Positions 38,466 through 47,820 of a DNA stretch of 64,000 bases are shown here, in pieces. This DNA comes from Rhizobiales bacterium Ga0077537 (GTDB lineage Bacteria > Pseudomonadota > Alphaproteobacteria > Rhizobiales > Hyphomicrobiaceae): assembly GCA_001464955.1 (NCBI GenBank), contig LNEM01000009.1:473148-537147 (forward strand), in the 5' to 3' direction. The first letter of the stretch is position 1. Every line of letters starts with the position of its first letter. The notes under the pieces were generated by a model. That model was given only the letters and a program-made list of their open reading frames with translations. It had not been told where the DNA came from and searched no databases. Both the position numbers and the translations under genes were made by a program.

Positions 38466-38642
38466 GCTCGTTCCTCGCTCGAGGCTTCCGTCTTGCCGTC
38501 ATGTCGCTCGTCGCATGATGCCGCTGGCGCAGCGCGCCCTCGTGCCACATAGAAACGATCACCGGCGTGTCGTGGACGATGGCATGGGCGCTGCCGCTCG
38601 CATAGGGGGCTCGACGGCAGTCGCGCGCTTCACTTCCCCTGC

Positions 38643-39455
38643 TCAATTGGCCTGCAAGAACTGGACGACCGCTGCATTGAAGTCGGTCGGATTCTCGTAA
38701 GGAAGGCCGTGCGTGGCGTTGGGGACCACGACCACTTTCGACCCTGCAATCGCGCCAGAAAGTGCCTCGACATTCGCCACGAAGTTCGGACGCGTGTCGG
38801 CCCCGTACAAGAACAGGGTCGGCATGCGAATCGTCGTAACCGTCGCGCAGGAATATGGGCGGCGCTCTTCGTTGCGTTGGCCCAGCATGGTGCGCGCATT
38901 CGCGCGGCTGATCGCCTTGCGCTCTTCCGGTCGCCGCTCCCATGCGCCGGGGCCGCCAGTGTGTTCGGCGACGACCTTCAGCCCGCCCTCCTCATCGCCC
39001 GCCGCGACCAGATCGGCGGCTTTCGTGAAGGCACTGGCCTGGCCGGCCGCTGCAGGCTTGCCGCCGAGGCTCTCATCAAGCTCGCCGCCGGGTTCAGCCA
39101 GGATCAGCGCGCTCAGCAGTGTTGGATGCCGTTCGGCGACGCGCACGGCGATGTGACCGCCGCGGGAATGGCCGAGCAATGCAACCGGCCCCTTTCGCAA
39201 CGCACCGATGAAAGCGGCGACGTCGGCGACATGCGTGTCGATGCGGAAATCCCCGCCTTCGGCCGGCCACTTCGAGGGCCAGCAGTGGCGCATGGACAGC
39301 GCCATCACATGGAACCCCGCCGCGGCGAGGGGCGCCATCTGTGCGGCGAAGCTCCGCTGGTCGCCCAGCGTCCCATGCACCATCAGCAGCGGTCGGCCGC
39401 CGGCGCCGGCTTCGGCGTAATGGATCTCGGTTCCGTTGACCTGCAGGCTCGGCAT
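38643..39455 (-). CDS. Alpha/beta hydrolase
   Basis: The 270-residue hydrolase starts at MPSLQVNGTEIHYAEAG. The oxyanion region is LLMVHGTLGDQRSF, the nucleophile serine lies in VALLGHSRGGHIAVR, the probable acid is in LFLYGADTRPNF and the histidine in VVVPNATHGLPYENP, so the triad is complete. The substrate is not readable; the family includes esterases, C-C hydrolases and haloperoxidase-like enzymes. Upstream in-frame sequence is not coding-like. It lies between the MDR reductase and the Gfo/Idh/MocA gene, all leftward, which may be expressed together. Confidence 0.88.
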   Translation of the reverse strand: MPSLQVNGTEIHYAEAGAGGRPLLMVHGTLGDQRSFAAQMAPLAAAGFHVMALSMRHCWPSKWPAEGGDFRIDTHVADVAAFIGALRKGPVALLGHSRGGHIAVRVAERHPTLLSALILAEPGGELDESLGGKPAAAGQASAFTKAADLVAAGDEEGGLKVVAEHTGGPGAWERRPEERKAISRANARTMLGQRNEERRPYSCATVTTIRMPTLFLYGADTRPNFVANVEALSGAIAGSKVVVVPNATHGLPYENPTDFNAAVVQFLQAN

Positions 39456-39619
39456 CGCATTCTCCCTATCAAGGCGGGGGCGCAGTAGCCCCGAAGCGCG
39501 GCATCGCCGAGCGTCGCGCGACCGGCTCGGTACGGTCGCAGGTTCCACCCGTTCCAGACTGCCCGGCTTGACGGGGCAGCTGAGCCTCGCAACACGGCGG
39601 GTTCACACGGTGACCCCGG

Positions 39620-40720
39620 CTAACCCAGCCTGATGACCTTGCCCTCGACATGCGATCGCTCGAGCGCGTCGATCAGGGCGTGGCGTACGACGGCGTGGTC
39701 GAAGTCGGGCGCGGGCGGCGCGCCGGCTCCCACTGCCGCGGCGTACCGGGCGTAGGCCTGGGCCACGTTGATCGCCGGGCTCTGGGGCATGTCGGCGGGG
39801 GCGAGCCGATAGCTGGCTGGCACGGCGACCGGCTTCATCTCGCCCTTGCCGATGCCGAGCTGGAGCTGGCTCGGTCCGATGTTGACCGACTTCGAGGTCA
39901 ACACGAGCGTGCCCTTGTGGCCGTAGACTTCCAACCGTATCCCGCTGGCGTGGTGGGGCACACTCGCCACCTGCCAGGAGACCTCGGCGCCGTTGCGAAG
40001 CACACCCACGACGGAGACGGTGTCCGGCGCGTCGACGGGGAAGTCGGCGCCCGTGACGGCGTGCTTCCACATCGTGATCCGCGTCGTGACGCGCGCACTG
40101 ACTTCGGCGAACTCGCCAAGGATGTGGCACAGGGCATCGATCGCATGGCCGCCCGGAATGGTCATCGGGTTGGCGCCGTTCTTCCGGATGCCCTGCCAGA
40201 TGCGACCGTCGCCGCGTTCCGGGATCGAATCGACGATGACGCGCATGTTGACGGAGACGATGGCGCCAAGCTCGCCATTGGCGACGATATCACGGGCATA
40301 CATGACAGCCGGATCGCTCTGGGCCTGAAGGCCGACCAGCGTCGGCAGCCGTGCGGCCTTCGCGGCGTCCGCCATTTCCTTGGCTTCCGCGAGATGAGCT
40401 CCGAGTGGCCATTCGCAGCAGACCGGCTTCCCAGCGCCTATGACGGCCATCACCAGTTCCTTGTGCCTCGGTACACGAACGACAACCGCGACGAGGTCGA
40501 CTTCGGGATGCGCTGCCATCTGTCGGATGTCGTGGAATGCGAGGTCGGCGCCGAATTTCGCCGCCGAGGCCTTCGCGGTCTCCTCGTGCGCGGTGCACAC
40601 GGCCTTCAGCTCGAAGTTCGGCAAGGCCTGCAAGGCAGGAACGTGTGCGGTGGCGCCCCAGCCGCTTCCTCCCGGGGTTACGGTGGCGCCGACGAGACCG
40701 ACCCTGATCCTCTGTGCCAC
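39620..40720 (-). CDS. Gfo/Idh/MocA-family NAD(P)-dependent oxidoreductase
   Basis: The 366-residue dehydrogenase has an N-terminal Rossmann fold (RIRVGLVGATVTPGGSGWGATAHVPAL) and the conserved EWPLGAHLAEAKEMAD, where this family usually reads EKP; here the lysine position carries Trp. The catalytic-domain region PGGHAIDALCHILGEF resembles the usual GGHxxD signature. The family acts on sugars, inositols or related alcohols; the substrate is unknown. The GTG start at 40720 follows AAGGA by about 8 bases. It diverges from the MetX-like gene over 342 bases. The EWP variation is common in the galactose/Gal80-like subgroup. Confidence 0.85.
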   Translation of the reverse strand: MAQRIRVGLVGATVTPGGSGWGATAHVPALQALPNFELKAVCTAHEETAKASAAKFGADLAFHDIRQMAAHPEVDLVAVVVRVPRHKELVMAVIGAGKPVCCEWPLGAHLAEAKEMADAAKAARLPTLVGLQAQSDPAVMYARDIVANGELGAIVSVNMRVIVDSIPERGDGRIWQGIRKNGANPMTIPGGHAIDALCHILGEFAEVSARVTTRITMWKHAVTGADFPVDAPDTVSVVGVLRNGAEVSWQVASVPHHASGIRLEVYGHKGTLVLTSKSVNIGPSQLQLGIGKGEMKPVAVPASYRLAPADMPQSPAINVAQAYARYAAAVGAGAPPAPDFDHAVVRHALIDALERSHVEGKVIRLG

Positions 40721-41062
40721 GATCCTGTTCCTTCTCGTGTGCGGCGCCTGAGCAGAACGGACAGGTTGAGACTTTCCAGTGGGGGGTTGCAAGAGGGTTC
40801 TCGGGGCGGCGCGAGAATCCCGGGACGGCCGAGACGACCGAGGGTTGCGCCGGTGGAGGCTGTCGAGGTGATGCTTCGCTCGATGGGCACGAAGGATGGC
40901 CATCGCGCAGCGGGCGGTGCGGCGCCGGCTCGTGATGCGGTAAGGATCACCCGTCGCGGGAATGTCCCTTCGGGGAGCGACCGGCTGGGCATGTCATGGG
41001 ACACTGCCGGTTCGAACGCCTATGCTGGCGACTTCGTCGCTGGAGCCCACCGGGGATCACCC
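40721..41062. other. Divergent intergenic region, no gene seen
   Basis: This 342-base interval lies between two divergent genes (the Gfo/Idh/MocA oxidoreductase and the MetX-like hydrolase) and probably holds both promoters. Open frames in it are extensions of shadow frames. No operator or hairpin stood out. Confidence 0.5.
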
Positions 41063-42073
41063 ATGTCGGATCACGAGAATTTCGAGCTTGGCCCGCTCGT
41101 GCTGCAATGCGGTCTCACGCTGCCGAAGGCGCATATCGCCTTCAAGACCTATGGCACTCTGGCGGCCGACAGATCCAACGTCATCCTGTATCCCACATCG
41201 TACGGCGCCCACCACACGGATATCGACTGGCTGATCGGGCCGGGGCGCGTGCTCGATCCGACGCGGTACTTCGTCGTCATCCCGAACCAGCTCGGGAATG
41301 GCCTCTCGACGTCGCCGAGCAACCTGCCGGAGCCGTTCGGTCTCGGCCGCAGCCCGATATTCACCCATTGGGACAACGTGCAGGTCCAGGAGCGTCTTCT
41401 GCGCGAGCGCTTCGGCGTCGAGCGCGTGCGCCTCGTCTATGGCTGGTCGATGGGCGGACAGCAGGCGCTGCACTGGGGCGCCATCTTTCCGGAACGCGTG
41501 GACAGTCTCTGCGCCGTGTGCACGTCGGCGCGGACGAGCCCGCACAACAAGGTTTTCCTCGAGGGGATACGCGCCACGCTCACTGCCGATGCGTCCTATC
41601 GAGACGGCTACTTCACCGAGCGGCCCGTGCGGGCGCTCAGGGCCTTCGGTCGGGTCTACGCAGGCTGGGCCATGAGCCAGGAGTTCTATCGCGAACGGGT
41701 GTGGTCGCAGATCGGCTTTTCCTCCCTCGAGGATTACCTCGTGCGCGCCTGGGAGGCCAATTTCCTTCGCCGGAAGCCGGAAGACCTGTTGTCGATGATC
41801 GAGACGTGGATGAGGTCCGACATTTCGGACAATCCGATTTACCGGGGCGACCTGTCGGCGGCGCTCGGCGCCATCACGGCGCGCGCGATCGTCATGCCGT
41901 CGACGACTGATCTCTACTTCACGGTTGCCGACAGCGCGGCCGAGACCAAGTCTATGCCCAACGCGTTCCTCCGCCCGATCCGCTCGATCTGGGGGCACCG
42001 GGCCGGCAATCCGGCGCAGTGCCCCGAGGATGAGGCCGCACTTCGCGACGCCGTCGCGGAACTGCTCGGCTGA
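41063..42073 (+). CDS. MetX-like alpha/beta hydrolase (homoserine O-acetyltransferase family)
   Basis: A 336-residue protein resembling homoserine O-acetyltransferases: AHIAFKTYGTLAADRSNVILYPTSYGAHHTDIDW, nucleophile serine in LVYGWSMGGQQALHWGAIFP, acid in VMPSTTDLYFTVADS and His in IWGHRAGNP. It lacks some residues expected of true MetX (for example the usual long lid and the GSMGGMQ-type surround is GWSMGGQQ), so it may be an esterase or acyltransferase for another substrate. MSDHENFELG at 41063 matches the family start. No methionine-pathway genes are adjacent. Confidence 0.82.
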   Translation: MSDHENFELGPLVLQCGLTLPKAHIAFKTYGTLAADRSNVILYPTSYGAHHTDIDWLIGPGRVLDPTRYFVVIPNQLGNGLSTSPSNLPEPFGLGRSPIFTHWDNVQVQERLLRERFGVERVRLVYGWSMGGQQALHWGAIFPERVDSLCAVCTSARTSPHNKVFLEGIRATLTADASYRDGYFTERPVRALRAFGRVYAGWAMSQEFYRERVWSQIGFSSLEDYLVRAWEANFLRRKPEDLLSMIETWMRSDISDNPIYRGDLSAALGAITARAIVMPSTTDLYFTVADSAAETKSMPNAFLRPIRSIWGHRAGNPAQCPEDEAALRDAVAELLG

Positions 42074-42245
42074 CTCTCGAGCGGGTGGCGTGTCGGGTGG
42101 GGTCGGATGCGCGTCGGTTGCATGGCGGCGAAGGAGGTGTGACCGCTGCCAAACCTGACGCTCGCGGCGGTCCGCCCTCCGGCGGCGAGCGCGAGCGATG
42201 GAGGCATGCTGCTGTGACGCTTCGCCGAGCCGCCGCCCGCTCGCC

Positions 42246-43868
42246 TCAGCTTCGCAAGCCCGGTGCTTCGTGGCCCGTGCGCTCGACATACTCGGTGTAG
42301 CCGCCGCCGTAGGCGTGAACGCCATCCGGCGTCAATTCCAGCACGCGGTTCGACAGCGCCGCCAGGAAGTGCCGGTCGTGCGAAACGAACAGCATGGCGC
42401 CCTCGTAGCGCGACAGCGCCGCAATCAGCATCTCCTTGGTCGCCAGATCGAGATGGTTGGTCGGCTCGTCCAGCACCAGGAAGTTGGGCGGATCGAACAG
42501 CATCAAGGCCATGACGAGGCGCGCTTTCTCGCCGCCCGACAGCACGCGGCACCGCTTTTCCGTGTCGTCTCCAGAGAACCCGAAACAGCCGGCCAACGTG
42601 CGCAGCTGGCCCAGACCCGCCTGGGGGAATTCGTCTTCGAGCGATTGGAACACGGTCCGATCGCCGTCGAGCAGATCCATGGCGTGCTGTGCGAAGTACC
42701 CTTTCTTGACGCTGGGTCCGATCGAGACCACGCCGGCATCGGGCTCCGTTGCGCCGGCCACGAGCTTCAGCAAGGTCGATTTGCCGGCGCCATTGACGCC
42801 CAGCACGCACCAGCGCTCGCGTCGGCGCACCTGGAAATCGAGGGCCTCGTAGATCACATGATTGCCGTAGCGCTTGGCGATGCCCTTGAGGGTCGCGACG
42901 TCCTCGCCCGAGCGCGGCGCCTGCTTGAATTCGAACGCGATGGACTGACGCCGTTTCGGTGGCGCGACACGCTCGATCTTTTCGAGTGTCTTCACCCGGC
43001 TCTGCACTTGCGCGGCATGGGACGCACGCGCCTTGAATCGCTCGATGAACCGCTGCTCCTTCGCGAGCATCGCCTGCTGGCGCTCGTACTGCGCCTGTTG
43101 CTGGCTCTCGGCGAGCCCGCGCTGGCGGGTATAGAATTCGTAGTTGCCCGAATAGCTGGTCAGCTCGCCACTATCGATCTCGATGATCCGCGTCACGACC
43201 CGATCCATGAATTCGCGGTCGTGGGACGTCATCAGGAGGGCGCCGTCGTAGGCCCTCAGAAATTGTTCGAGCCAGATCAGGCTTTCAAGGTCGAGGTGGT
43301 TCGACGGCTCGTCGAGCAGCATGGCGTCGGGGCTCATGAGCAGGATGCGGGCGAGCGCCACACGCATCTTCCAGCCGCCCGACAGGGCCCCGACATCGCC
43401 GTCCATCATCTCCTGGCTGAAGCTCAAGCCGGCGAGCACTTCGCGCGCACGCCCTTCCAGCGCGTAGCCACCGAGCTGCTCGAAGCGGGACTGCGCCAGG
43501 CCGTAGCGCTCGATCAGGTCATCCATCTCGCCGGCCCGATCGGGATCAGCCATGGCCGCCTCCAGTTCGGTGAGTTCTTCGGCGACCGCGCTGACCGGTC
43601 CGGCGCCATCCATCACCTCCATCACGGCGCTACGGCCGGCCATCTCGCCGACATCCTGGGAGAAGTAGCCGATGGTGACGCCACGTTCGACCGACACTTG
43701 CCCTTCATCGGGCTGGTCCTCGCCGACGATCATGCGAAACAGCGTCGACTTGCCCGCGCCATTGGGGCCGACGAGGCCCACCTTCTCGCCCTTCAGCAAC
43801 GCGGCCGAGGCGCCGGTGAACAGGATCTGGTGACCGTTCTGCTTGGCGATGTTGTCGAGATGGATCAT
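42246..43868 (-). CDS. ABC-F family ATPase (ribosome-associated translation factor type)
   Basis: The 540-residue protein has two ABC domains and no membrane segments. Domain 1 has Walker A LVGPNGAGKST (about 30-40), signature LSGGWKMRVALARIL and DEPSNHLDLESLIWLEQF; domain 2 has LGVNGAGKSTLL, LSGGEKARLVMALML and DEPTNHLDLATKEML. The linker between them (about 240-315) is a charged helical arm rich in Gln, Arg and Lys, as in ABC-F proteins that enter the ribosomal E site. The length suits the YbiT/Uup branches, not clearly EttA. MIHLDNIAKQNG at 43868 is the standard start; longer in-frame sequence upstream is spurious. It diverges from the GST gene and is convergent with the MetX-like gene. 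Confidence 0.93.
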   Translation of the reverse strand: MIHLDNIAKQNGHQILFTGASAALLKGEKVGLVGPNGAGKSTLFRMIVGEDQPDEGQVSVERGVTIGYFSQDVGEMAGRSAVMEVMDGAGPVSAVAEELTELEAAMADPDRAGEMDDLIERYGLAQSRFEQLGGYALEGRAREVLAGLSFSQEMMDGDVGALSGGWKMRVALARILLMSPDAMLLDEPSNHLDLESLIWLEQFLRAYDGALLMTSHDREFMDRVVTRIIEIDSGELTSYSGNYEFYTRQRGLAESQQQAQYERQQAMLAKEQRFIERFKARASHAAQVQSRVKTLEKIERVAPPKRRQSIAFEFKQAPRSGEDVATLKGIAKRYGNHVIYEALDFQVRRRERWCVLGVNGAGKSTLLKLVAGATEPDAGVVSIGPSVKKGYFAQHAMDLLDGDRTVFQSLEDEFPQAGLGQLRTLAGCFGFSGDDTEKRCRVLSGGEKARLVMALMLFDPPNFLVLDEPTNHLDLATKEMLIAALSRYEGAMLFVSHDRHFLAALSNRVLELTPDGVHAYGGGYTEYVERTGHEAPGLRS

Positions 43869-44094
43869 GGGGCCTTCGGGTTCCGGGTCGTCCGTTGGCG
43901 CATAGGCCATACGGATGGCGGGCGCGCAAGCTCGCGTCGGCGCAAACGCCGGCCGGTCCTGGCTGGACGCGAGGCTCGCGAGGATGTGGGGGAGCGGGCC
44001 AGAATGGACTGCACGTCGATCATCGGGCGTGCCACACTCGACCCATCCGTGCCCACTCCGCCGAGCGGGCTCGCCGAGCCAAGGAGTCCCACTC

Positions 44095-44841
44095 ATGGAC
44101 CGCATCACGTCAAGCCTCGCACTCTATCATGCCTGGGTGTCCAGCGCCTCGCGCCGGGTGCGCTTCGTCCTCGAGGAGAAAGAGCTGAGCTATCAGGGCA
44201 TTCTCGTGAACCTGCTGGCGTTCGAGCAGCACTCTCCCGAGTATCTCGCCTTGAACCCGAACGGCTTCGTGCCGACGCTCGTGCACGACGGACAGCCGGT
44301 GATCGAGAGCAGCGTGATCTGCGAGTACCTGGACGAGGTGCATCCCTCGCCGTCACTTCGACCGGCGGCTCCGATCGCCCGCGCCCGGATGCGCGTGTGG
44401 GCGAAGTGGACCGACGAGGTGGTCATCCGTGCCTTTCAGGTCGCGAACTGGAACCGCATGATGGCCCCGACGGCGCGGACGTGGAGTGACGAGGAGGTCG
44501 AGCGACGGCTCAAGGCCGTTCCCGTGCCCGATCGCCGCGAAGACTGGCGCCGGATGGCGCGCGAGCCGTTCAGCGAGGCCGAGATAGCCCACGCCGTCGC
44601 GAACATTCGCCGCACACTCGATCGCATGGAGGCCGATCTCGGGCGCGGCCCGTGGCTCGCCGGCGATACCTTCTCGCTCGCCGATATCCATCTCTCGCCG
44701 TACATCGTCAGGCTCGGGGAACACGAAGAGCGCGGTATCCGCCTCGCCGACTACCCGCGGTGCGCGGACTGGTGGGGGCGTCTGACGAGCCGTCCGGCGT
44801 TCGCGCGCGCCCGGATCGAGCCGGTGGTGTTCGCAGCCTGA
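44095..44841 (+). CDS. Glutathione S-transferase family protein
   Basis: The 248-residue protein has an N-terminal thioredoxin-like domain (LALYHAWVSSASRRVRFVLEEK, NPNGFVPTLVHDG with the cis-Pro, and IESSVICEYLDE binding the glutathione glutamyl group). The all-helical C-terminal domain follows, with GRGPWLAGDTFSLADIHLSPYI. A serine in the SSASRR turn could be catalytic. The ATG at 44095 follows AAGGAG with an 8-base gap. Substrate unknown. It stands alone and diverges from the ABC-F gene. Confidence 0.92.
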   Translation: MDRITSSLALYHAWVSSASRRVRFVLEEKELSYQGILVNLLAFEQHSPEYLALNPNGFVPTLVHDGQPVIESSVICEYLDEVHPSPSLRPAAPIARARMRVWAKWTDEVVIRAFQVANWNRMMAPTARTWSDEEVERRLKAVPVPDRREDWRRMAREPFSEAEIAHAVANIRRTLDRMEADLGRGPWLAGDTFSLADIHLSPYIVRLGEHEERGIRLADYPRCADWWGRLTSRPAFARARIEPVVFAA

Positions 44842-45177
44842 TGCCTATCCCGCTCGCCTTCTTGTCGGGTGATGGTCGTCAGGCGCGCTGTCCGGGTTGA
44901 CGATGCTGCACATCGATACTCTGCCTCGCCGGCTTCTCGTCCCGGGCCACTCCCGGAGCCCGTCTCAGAGCCTGTCGGGTGCAGTCCGGCCGGCTGCGCG
45001 TTGCAGCGCCATGTTCACGCACTCGGGGGCATGCAGGGGGATTGCGGCGGATGAGGCAGAGCCGCTTGTGGCGCGGGTGCTGGCGCGCTAAAGGCATGGA
45101 TCGGCGGGCGCATTCGGGTGCCAACGGAGCCGGACCGAGGCAGGTGCTGGCGTCGAAGTCGTTGTTCGCGAAGTTTT
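44842..45177. other. Intergenic region before tRNA-Ser, no gene seen
   Basis: About 336 bases with no frame of coding quality. It should contain the tRNA promoter, but no clear -35/-10 pair could be chosen by eye. Confidence 0.45.
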
Positions 45178-45267
45178 GGATGGGTGGCCGAGTGGTTTAA
45201 GGCACCGGTCTTGAAAACCGGCGTGGTCGCAAGGCCACCGGGGGTTCGAATCCCTCCCCATCCGCCA
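45178..45267 (+). tRNA. tRNA-Ser (anticodon TGA)
   Basis: The acceptor stem GGATGGG (45178-45184) pairs with CCCATCC (45257-45263), followed by discriminator G and an encoded CCA (45265-45267). The D-arm contains GGCCGAGTGGTTTAAGGC. The anticodon stem CCGGT/ACCGG encloses the loop CTTGAAA, giving anticodon TGA. A long variable arm (GTGGTCGCAAGGCCAC), the serine hallmark, precedes the T-arm GGGGGTTCGAATCCCTC. It reads UCA and other UCN codons. Confidence 0.97.
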
Positions 45268-45854
45268 CACTCTTTTTGTTGTTTCATGGCGTTGCGCTCA
45301 ACCGCAGGTCCCGCCGCGTCATCCGCCCCACGGCCCTATGGCATTCGACCCGGTTGGACCAGGGCGAACGGGCATGGCGCACTGCGTCCGGTTGGCAAGC
45401 GAGCCTTCTATTGGGATGGGGGATGGGCACATGCGACCGAACTTGATGCTTGCTCTCGTACTGTGGGTGTTCGGGGCGGCTGGTGCCGCTGCGCAAATCT
45501 TCAGCTCGACAACCGACGCTGCGCTCAGGCACTAGAGACTGCGGTGATGGCGTCGCAGCCCATGCATATCGAGGGCGGGTCGATCTGGTTTGTTCGGCTC
45601 GCATCAGCCGATCGCTTCCGCCTGGCTTATGGCTGCGCCGCCGGTTCCGGCGGACGATCCGTGTGAACGCTCAAGGTGTGACGGCGGGTGCCCGTGGCAT
45701 TGACGACAGTGGCAGGAAGCGGTGAAAGTCGCGCCCGCGTCGTCCGTCGCGCCCCTGATGAACCGTCTGCTGCTCTCGACGCACCGTTCGAAGCTCCACG
45801 TTGCGTCGCGCGCAGCCTCCCGCACGCACGCTTTCGCTTGCCCCAGAGAGACCC
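45268..45854. other. Gene-poor region after tRNA-Ser with a possible remnant of a small exported protein
   Basis: No convincing gene is seen over 587 bases. A short frame from ATG 45431 reads MRPNLMLALVLWVFGAAGAAAQ, a plausible signal peptide, but stops after 34 residues. A different frame then runs open to about 45666. This could be a frameshifted relic, a true 34-residue peptide, or chance. A weak T-run (CTTTTTG) follows the tRNA at about 45273 and may end its transcript. Confidence 0.4.
45431..45535 (+). pseudogene. Possible relic or very small exported peptide (signal peptide only)
   Basis: The 34-residue frame has a basic Met-Arg start, an uninterrupted hydrophobic core of about 15 residues and an AAAQ-type cleavage site, then 12 residues to a stop. 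A G-rich stretch (GGGGGATGGG) lies just upstream. In GC-rich DNA such hydrophobic runs arise by chance, so this is offered only as a candidate. Confidence 0.2.
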
Positions 45855-47465
45855 ATGGTCGTCGACGCCAAGGTAATGCTGTTCCTGCAGGTCGTCATCG
45901 TGGTCGGCCTGCCGCTCATGCTCTGGGGACCGCTGGGGCTCGGCCGGTTGTTTCCGCTGCCGATCATCCAGATCTTTGCCGGGATCGCGCTCGGACCTTC
46001 GATCTTCGGCGCGCTGGCGCCTGAGGCCTACACGTTCCTCTTCGACAAGGCGGTTCTTTCGGGCGTCGAGACGCTCTCGAACGTGGCGCTGGTGCTCTTC
46101 GTGTTTCTAGCCGGATGTGAACTCGATCGGCAGGTGCTTCGGGGCGCCGCGGGAATGGTGCTCACGACCGGCATTTCGGGGGTCGCGGTGCCGTGGGTCG
46201 CGGGCACCGCGGCGGCGTTCGCCCTGCTCGGGCAGGCGTCCATTCCGGGTCTCGTCGGCGAACTCGGCAATACGCCTCTCTACGCCATCGCGTTCGGGCT
46301 CTGCATGGCCGTCACGGCGCTGCCGGTGCTGGTGGTCATCCTGCGCGAGATCGGATTCAACGTGAAGCCGATCGGGACCATCGCGCTCGCCATCGGAGGT
46401 ATCGACGATGCGCTCCTGTGGGGCGCGCTCGCCATCATCCTGCCGTTTGCCGCCGGCTCGTCGAATGCGCTCCTCTCATGCGCGGTCGCGGCCGGTGGTG
46501 CCGTGGTGACGGTGCTGGCGCTGGTCTATGTGATCACGCCCTACCTGCAGCGGCTGATCGACCGGGAAGCGCAGGAACGGTTCCTGATCTCCCTCGCGTT
46601 GATCGCGCTCTTCGCGGCAGCTGCGCTCAACGAGGCGACGCAGCTCCACGCTGCGATCGGGGCCTTTCTGGTCGGGTTGCTGCTACCGGACAAGATCCGT
46701 CACCTCTGTGAGGATCGGCTTGATACTCCGGTTACGTTGCTGCTGCTTCCGTTTCTCTTTCTCGCCACGGGCCTGAAGACGAGTTTCAGTTTCGCGGACC
46801 CGGCGGTGTGGACCGTCGTGGGCATCGCGATGCTGGTTTGCGTCGGCGGGAAGTTCGTCGGGATCGCTGCGCCGCTCCTTCTGTCGGGCGAGCGGTTCCC
46901 GTTCGCGCTGACGCTCGGGGTCTTGATGCAATGCAAGGGACTGATGGAAATTGTCGTCGTGACAGTGCTTTACCAGAAGGGCGTGCTGGGGCCGACGACC
47001 TTCTCGGCACTGGTGCTGGTGGCGCTGATCTCGACGGCGATCACGGTGCCGCTGGCGCGCCTCTGCCACCGCAGTTTCGGCGATGCCGCAACGAACCCGC
47101 GGGTGCCTGAACCTGTCGAGACCGTGCGTTCTCCTGCGCCAGCGGTCGGGACTGTCGGTGGGCCGGCGCTGATCTTCGATGAGCGGCTCGGGACTGTCGC
47201 CATCGACAAGCCGGAGATCGTCATCGGGCGACACAGCAAGGACGATATTCGCGTCGAAGACGTGCGGGTGTCGCGTCACCATGCCCGGTTGTTGCTCGCC
47301 GACGGGAAGGCGGAGATCCACAACCAGACCGCGGTACGTTCGGAGCCGAACCCGATCCTCGTCAATGGCGTCGAGAAGGAGCACGCCGAGTTGCAGGATG
47401 GGGATCGCGTGTCGCTCGGGGGCGTGCAATTCACGTATCGCGCCGGGCCGCCGCGGTCGCTCTAG
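45855..47465 (+). CDS. CPA2-type cation/proton antiporter with a C-terminal FHA domain
   Basis: The 536-residue protein has two parts. Residues 1-430 form a Na+/H+ exchanger domain with about 12 membrane segments; ALVLFVFLAGCELD, CMAVTALPVLVVILREIG and the acidic GGIDDALLWGALAIIL are family marks. After a Pro/Thr/Val linker, residues ~445-530 form a forkhead-associated (FHA) domain: IVIGRHSKDDIRVEDVRVSRHHARL carries the conserved GR, S and H that bind phosphothreonine, and GDRVSLGGVQFTY ends it. FHA domains normally sit on kinase-linked or secretion proteins; on an antiporter this suggests gating by Ser/Thr phosphorylation. The ATG at 45855 follows AGAGAG. Full length on both parts. Confidence 0.88.
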   Translation: MVVDAKVMLFLQVVIVVGLPLMLWGPLGLGRLFPLPIIQIFAGIALGPSIFGALAPEAYTFLFDKAVLSGVETLSNVALVLFVFLAGCELDRQVLRGAAGMVLTTGISGVAVPWVAGTAAAFALLGQASIPGLVGELGNTPLYAIAFGLCMAVTALPVLVVILREIGFNVKPIGTIALAIGGIDDALLWGALAIILPFAAGSSNALLSCAVAAGGAVVTVLALVYVITPYLQRLIDREAQERFLISLALIALFAAAALNEATQLHAAIGAFLVGLLLPDKIRHLCEDRLDTPVTLLLLPFLFLATGLKTSFSFADPAVWTVVGIAMLVCVGGKFVGIAAPLLLSGERFPFALTLGVLMQCKGLMEIVVVTVLYQKGVLGPTTFSALVLVALISTAITVPLARLCHRSFGDAATNPRVPEPVETVRSPAPAVGTVGGPALIFDERLGTVAIDKPEIVIGRHSKDDIRVEDVRVSRHHARLLLADGKAEIHNQTAVRSEPNPILVNGVEKEHAELQDGDRVSLGGVQFTYRAGPPRSL

Positions 47466-47820
47466 CACCATGCGGATTTCGGCTGCTCGCCTCTATGCGT
47501 CGTCAGAGGGTACGCGTCGCCCCTCGGGCGGCCGCCGACACGGTCATATCGCGTGTGCCGATGCGTCTCACTCGATGACCTGCCGATTCGATTGATGCGT
47601 AAACACCACAGTGCGAGAGCATTCTTCGGAAACGCACGGAATTCCACTCGATCTCGGATGACTGAAAGCTAGTCTACGAAATGTTGATTGGCCGTCGGGT
47701 GGGACCGACTGCAGCGGGGGACAGGTGCCGGCGCCGCTTGTATTCGCGTCGTGTGCCATGCCGAGATTTGCCACGCTTCAGTACTCATCCGGATTTGTTC
47801 GCGTTATAGCGTTGGAGTCC
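47466..47820. other. Boundary region before the polysaccharide locus, no gene seen
   Basis: By eye these 355 bases are less GC-rich than the flanks, especially 47560-47700. No coding frame is convincing. It probably contains the promoter of the first glycosyltransferase gene and marks the junction with the surface-glycan genes. Confidence 0.45.

Noticed and set aside
41063..42073. Assignment as metX
   Set aside because: Similarity is to the superfamily. The surrounding genes and the nucleophile context do not establish homoserine acetyltransferase activity, so no symbol is given.
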